Shown piece by piece: positions 7,179-8,164 of a stretch of 8,164 nucleotides of DNA. Made by a program: the position numbers and the translations under genes. The DNA is from Planctomycetales bacterium (lineage in GTDB: Bacteria; Planctomycetota; Phycisphaerae; SM23-33), in NCBI GenBank assembly GCA_030673005.1, contig DAOVFI010000101.1, forward strand, positions 1 through 8,164, read 5' to 3'. Position 1 is the first letter of the stretch. The number at the start of each line of letters is the position of its first letter. The notes below the pieces were generated by a model. That model was not told the origin of the DNA. It worked only from the letters and a program-made list of their open reading frames with translations, and did not search any database.

Positions 7179-7254
7179 GGGTGGCACGGTCAAGCCGAAC
7201 GAAGTGAGGCTTGGCCGTGATGACATACAACTTGGTGGCTTGACCGTGCCACCC
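7179..7254. repeat. GGTGGCACGG inverted repeat between hppA and rsfS
   Basis: Arms of 18 bases (7179-7196 and 7237-7254) are perfect inverted copies: GGGTGGCACGGTCAAGCC and its complement. A third partial inverted copy, GGCTTGGCCGTG (7208-7219), matches the left arm at 11 of 12 positions, so a short and a long hairpin are mutually exclusive. The right arm ends 20 bases before the rsfS ATG. No T-tract follows, so it is not an ordinary terminator. Confidence 0.85.
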
Positions 7255-7274
7255 TGTGAGACCGGCTTGATTTA

Positions 7275-7742
7275 ATGACAAAAACGAGGGCAAGGAAAAT
7301 AACAGTCCGCCAGTTGGCGATAGAGGCCGCCCGCATCGCTTTTGACCGTCACTGCGAAGACATTGTCGTGCTGGACCTGCGTGGCATAAGCCCGATAACC
7401 GACTATTTCGTTATCTTCACGGGCACGTCAGGCCGGCAGATGGCGTCCGTTGCCGACGAGATCGCCGAGGCCGCCGCCAAGGTCGGGCACAGGACGCTCA
7501 ATGTTACCGGCGTGAAGACCCTCCGGCCTTCACGTCGCCGACGCTCCGTCGCCGAAGTTTTAGAACGTCGGCAACTCGGCGAAGGCGGGTGGACCCTGCT
7601 GGACTTCGTCGATGTGGTCGTGCACATCTTCGACGACGAACACCGTCACTACTACGACCTGGAACTAATCTGGGGCGATGCGCCAAGAGTACGCTGGCAG
7701 AAAAATCAGCCGCGAACCGCGCGAACAACGCGAACAAAATAA
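7275..7742 (+). CDS. rsfS: Ribosomal silencing factor RsfS (Iojap/DUF143)
   Basis: Binds protein uL14 on the 50S subunit and blocks 30S joining, lowering translation in starvation or stationary phase. Family signatures: EDIVVLDLRGISPITDYFVI (28-47), TGTSGRQMASVADEI, and WTLLDFVDVVVHIFDDEHRH with YYDLELIWGDA at the C-terminal side. The product is 155 residues, against the usual 105-130. Two additions explain this: about 22 residues (V80-L101, Arg-rich) between HRTLNVTG and GEGGWTLLD, where homologues usually have only a few, and a tail PRTARTTRTK made by one arm of an inverted repeat. Both look like repeat DNA read in frame, and the fold should tolerate them because they lie in a loop and at the terminus. 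No clear Shine-Dalgarno precedes the ATG. It sits between hppA and argS, probably with argS in one unit. Confidence 0.95.
   Translation: MTKTRARKITVRQLAIEAARIAFDRHCEDIVVLDLRGISPITDYFVIFTGTSGRQMASVADEIAEAAAKVGHRTLNVTGVKTLRPSRRRRSVAEVLERRQLGEGGWTLLDFVDVVVHIFDDEHRHYYDLELIWGDAPRVRWQKNQPRTARTTRTK
7511..7582 (+). repeat. Palindrome-rich insert in frame within rsfS
   Basis: Three inverted pairs lie in about 70 GC-rich bases: CGTGAAG (7511-7517) with CTTCACG (7528-7534); GCCGACG (7537-7543) with CGTCGGC (7566-7572); and TCGCCGA (7549-7555) with TCGGCGA (7576-7582). The last two interleave, giving alternative folds. The stretch coincides with the extra residues V80-L101 of RsfS and keeps the frame (66 bases, 22 codons). 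It resembles palindromic elements inserted in coding sequences; no second copy is present in this window. Confidence 0.6.
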
Positions 7743-7796
7743 AATGTAAAAAATATTATAAAAAGTTCGCGGTGTTCGCGCAGTTCGCGGCTGATT
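7704..7796. repeat. GCGAAC inverted repeat across the rsfS-argS junction
   Basis: Arms of 32 bases (7704-7735 and 7765-7796) are inverted copies matching at 30 of 32 positions, around a 29-base very AT-rich spacer. Each arm has GCGAAC (or its complement) three times at an exact 9-base period (7712, 7721, 7730; 7765, 7774, 7783). The left arm encodes the RsfS tail, the rsfS stop codon lies in the spacer, and the right arm ends five bases before the argS ATG. Confidence 0.9.
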
Positions 7797-7801
7797 ACAC
7801 G

Positions 7802-8164
7802 ATGAACATTAGACAAGAACTCGAGCGGCGACTTTCGGCTGCGTTATCCCGGGCCGTCGGGGTTGAAGACTCCCCGGCAATCGTCGCACCGTCGGGGCGT
7901 CCCCAATTCGGCGACTACCAGGCCAACGGCGTCATGGCCGCCGCAAAACGGCTCAAGACAAACCCGCGCGAACTGGCCGAAAAAGTCGTCGCCGCCGCGG
8001 ACATCGCCGACCTTGCCGAAAAGGTAGAAGTCGCCGGACCCGGATTCATCAACATAACACTCAAGGACGAATTCCTCCAACAGCAGGTCGCCGAAAGCCT
8101 CCGGGACGAACATCTGTCTGTACCGCAAGCGGCCTCGCCGCAGACCGTCGTCGTCGATTACTCC
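7802..8164 (+). CDS. argS: Arginyl-tRNA synthetase, N-terminal part (cut by window end)
   Basis: Class I enzyme that joins arginine to tRNA-Arg in the cytoplasm, using ATP and releasing pyrophosphate. The 121 codons present cover the N-terminal additional domain that contacts the tRNA D-loop: GRPQFGDYQANGVMAAAKRL near 32-51, then KVEVAGPGFINITL near 74-87, and QTVVVDYS at the cut. In relatives this string leads within about ten residues into the HIGH-type signature, so the catalytic domain lies just beyond the window. The frame is open to the end. The ATG at 7802 fits the family start but has no clear Shine-Dalgarno, because an inverted-repeat arm occupies that position. A GTG at 7772 within the repeat is in frame but would add only repeat-derived residues. 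Confidence 0.95.
   Translation, partial: MNIRQELERRLSAALSRAVGVEDSPAIVAPSGRPQFGDYQANGVMAAAKRLKTNPRELAEKVVAAADIADLAEKVEVAGPGFINITLKDEFLQQQVAESLRDEHLSVPQAASPQTVVVDYS

Noticed and set aside
7179..7254. Terminator of hppA
   Set aside because: The stem is strong but neither end is followed by a T-tract in the direction of transcription, so it is treated as a repeat.

Overview
The window is a gene-dense bacterial chromosome segment of moderately high GC, with GC-rich genes separated by more AT-rich gaps. It holds eight protein genes and an unusual load of small inverted repeats. The housekeeping genes do not fix a phylum from the sequence alone. The long form of HppA, the GroEL apical domain and the style of dispersed repeats suggest an uncultured environmental lineage, possibly Planctomycetota or a relative; that is inference. 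No rRNA, tRNA, CRISPR array, integrase or full insertion sequence was seen.

Left part, minus strand (199-3141): a small receiver-like gene, then groES, then groEL, closed by a good intrinsic terminator. The groES-groEL gap is unusually long at 202 bases. It contains a 27-base imperfect inverted repeat and a second hairpin just before the groEL ribosome binding site. Another inverted repeat lies between the receiver gene and groES. No CIRCE operator was seen. Centre, plus strand (3387-4081): a single-domain STAS protein (anti-sigma antagonist type) with its own extended -10 promoter, diverging from the receiver gene. Ribosomal protein S21 (rpsU) follows, behind a near-consensus promoter.

Right part, plus strand (4448-8164): hppA, an ion-pumping membrane pyrophosphatase of the predicted K+-dependent type; rsfS, the ribosomal silencing factor; and the first 121 codons of argS, cut by the window edge. 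GroES/GroEL fold proteins. S21, RsfS and ArgS serve translation. HppA recovers energy from the pyrophosphate released by biosynthesis, including aminoacyl-tRNA synthesis. The receiver-like and STAS proteins are the only regulatory genes.

The most striking content is the repeats. At least six short families occupy nearly every gap, several with internal 7-9 base periods. Three cases intrude into genes: a palindrome-rich segment lies in frame inside rsfS, a copy resembling a widespread interspersed repeat lies in frame in the large loop of hppA, and one arm of a 32-base inverted repeat encodes the last residues of RsfS while the other arm ends five bases before the argS start codon. This resembles the coding-sequence palindromic elements known from Rickettsia and Wolbachia, and is the best candidate here for something under-described.
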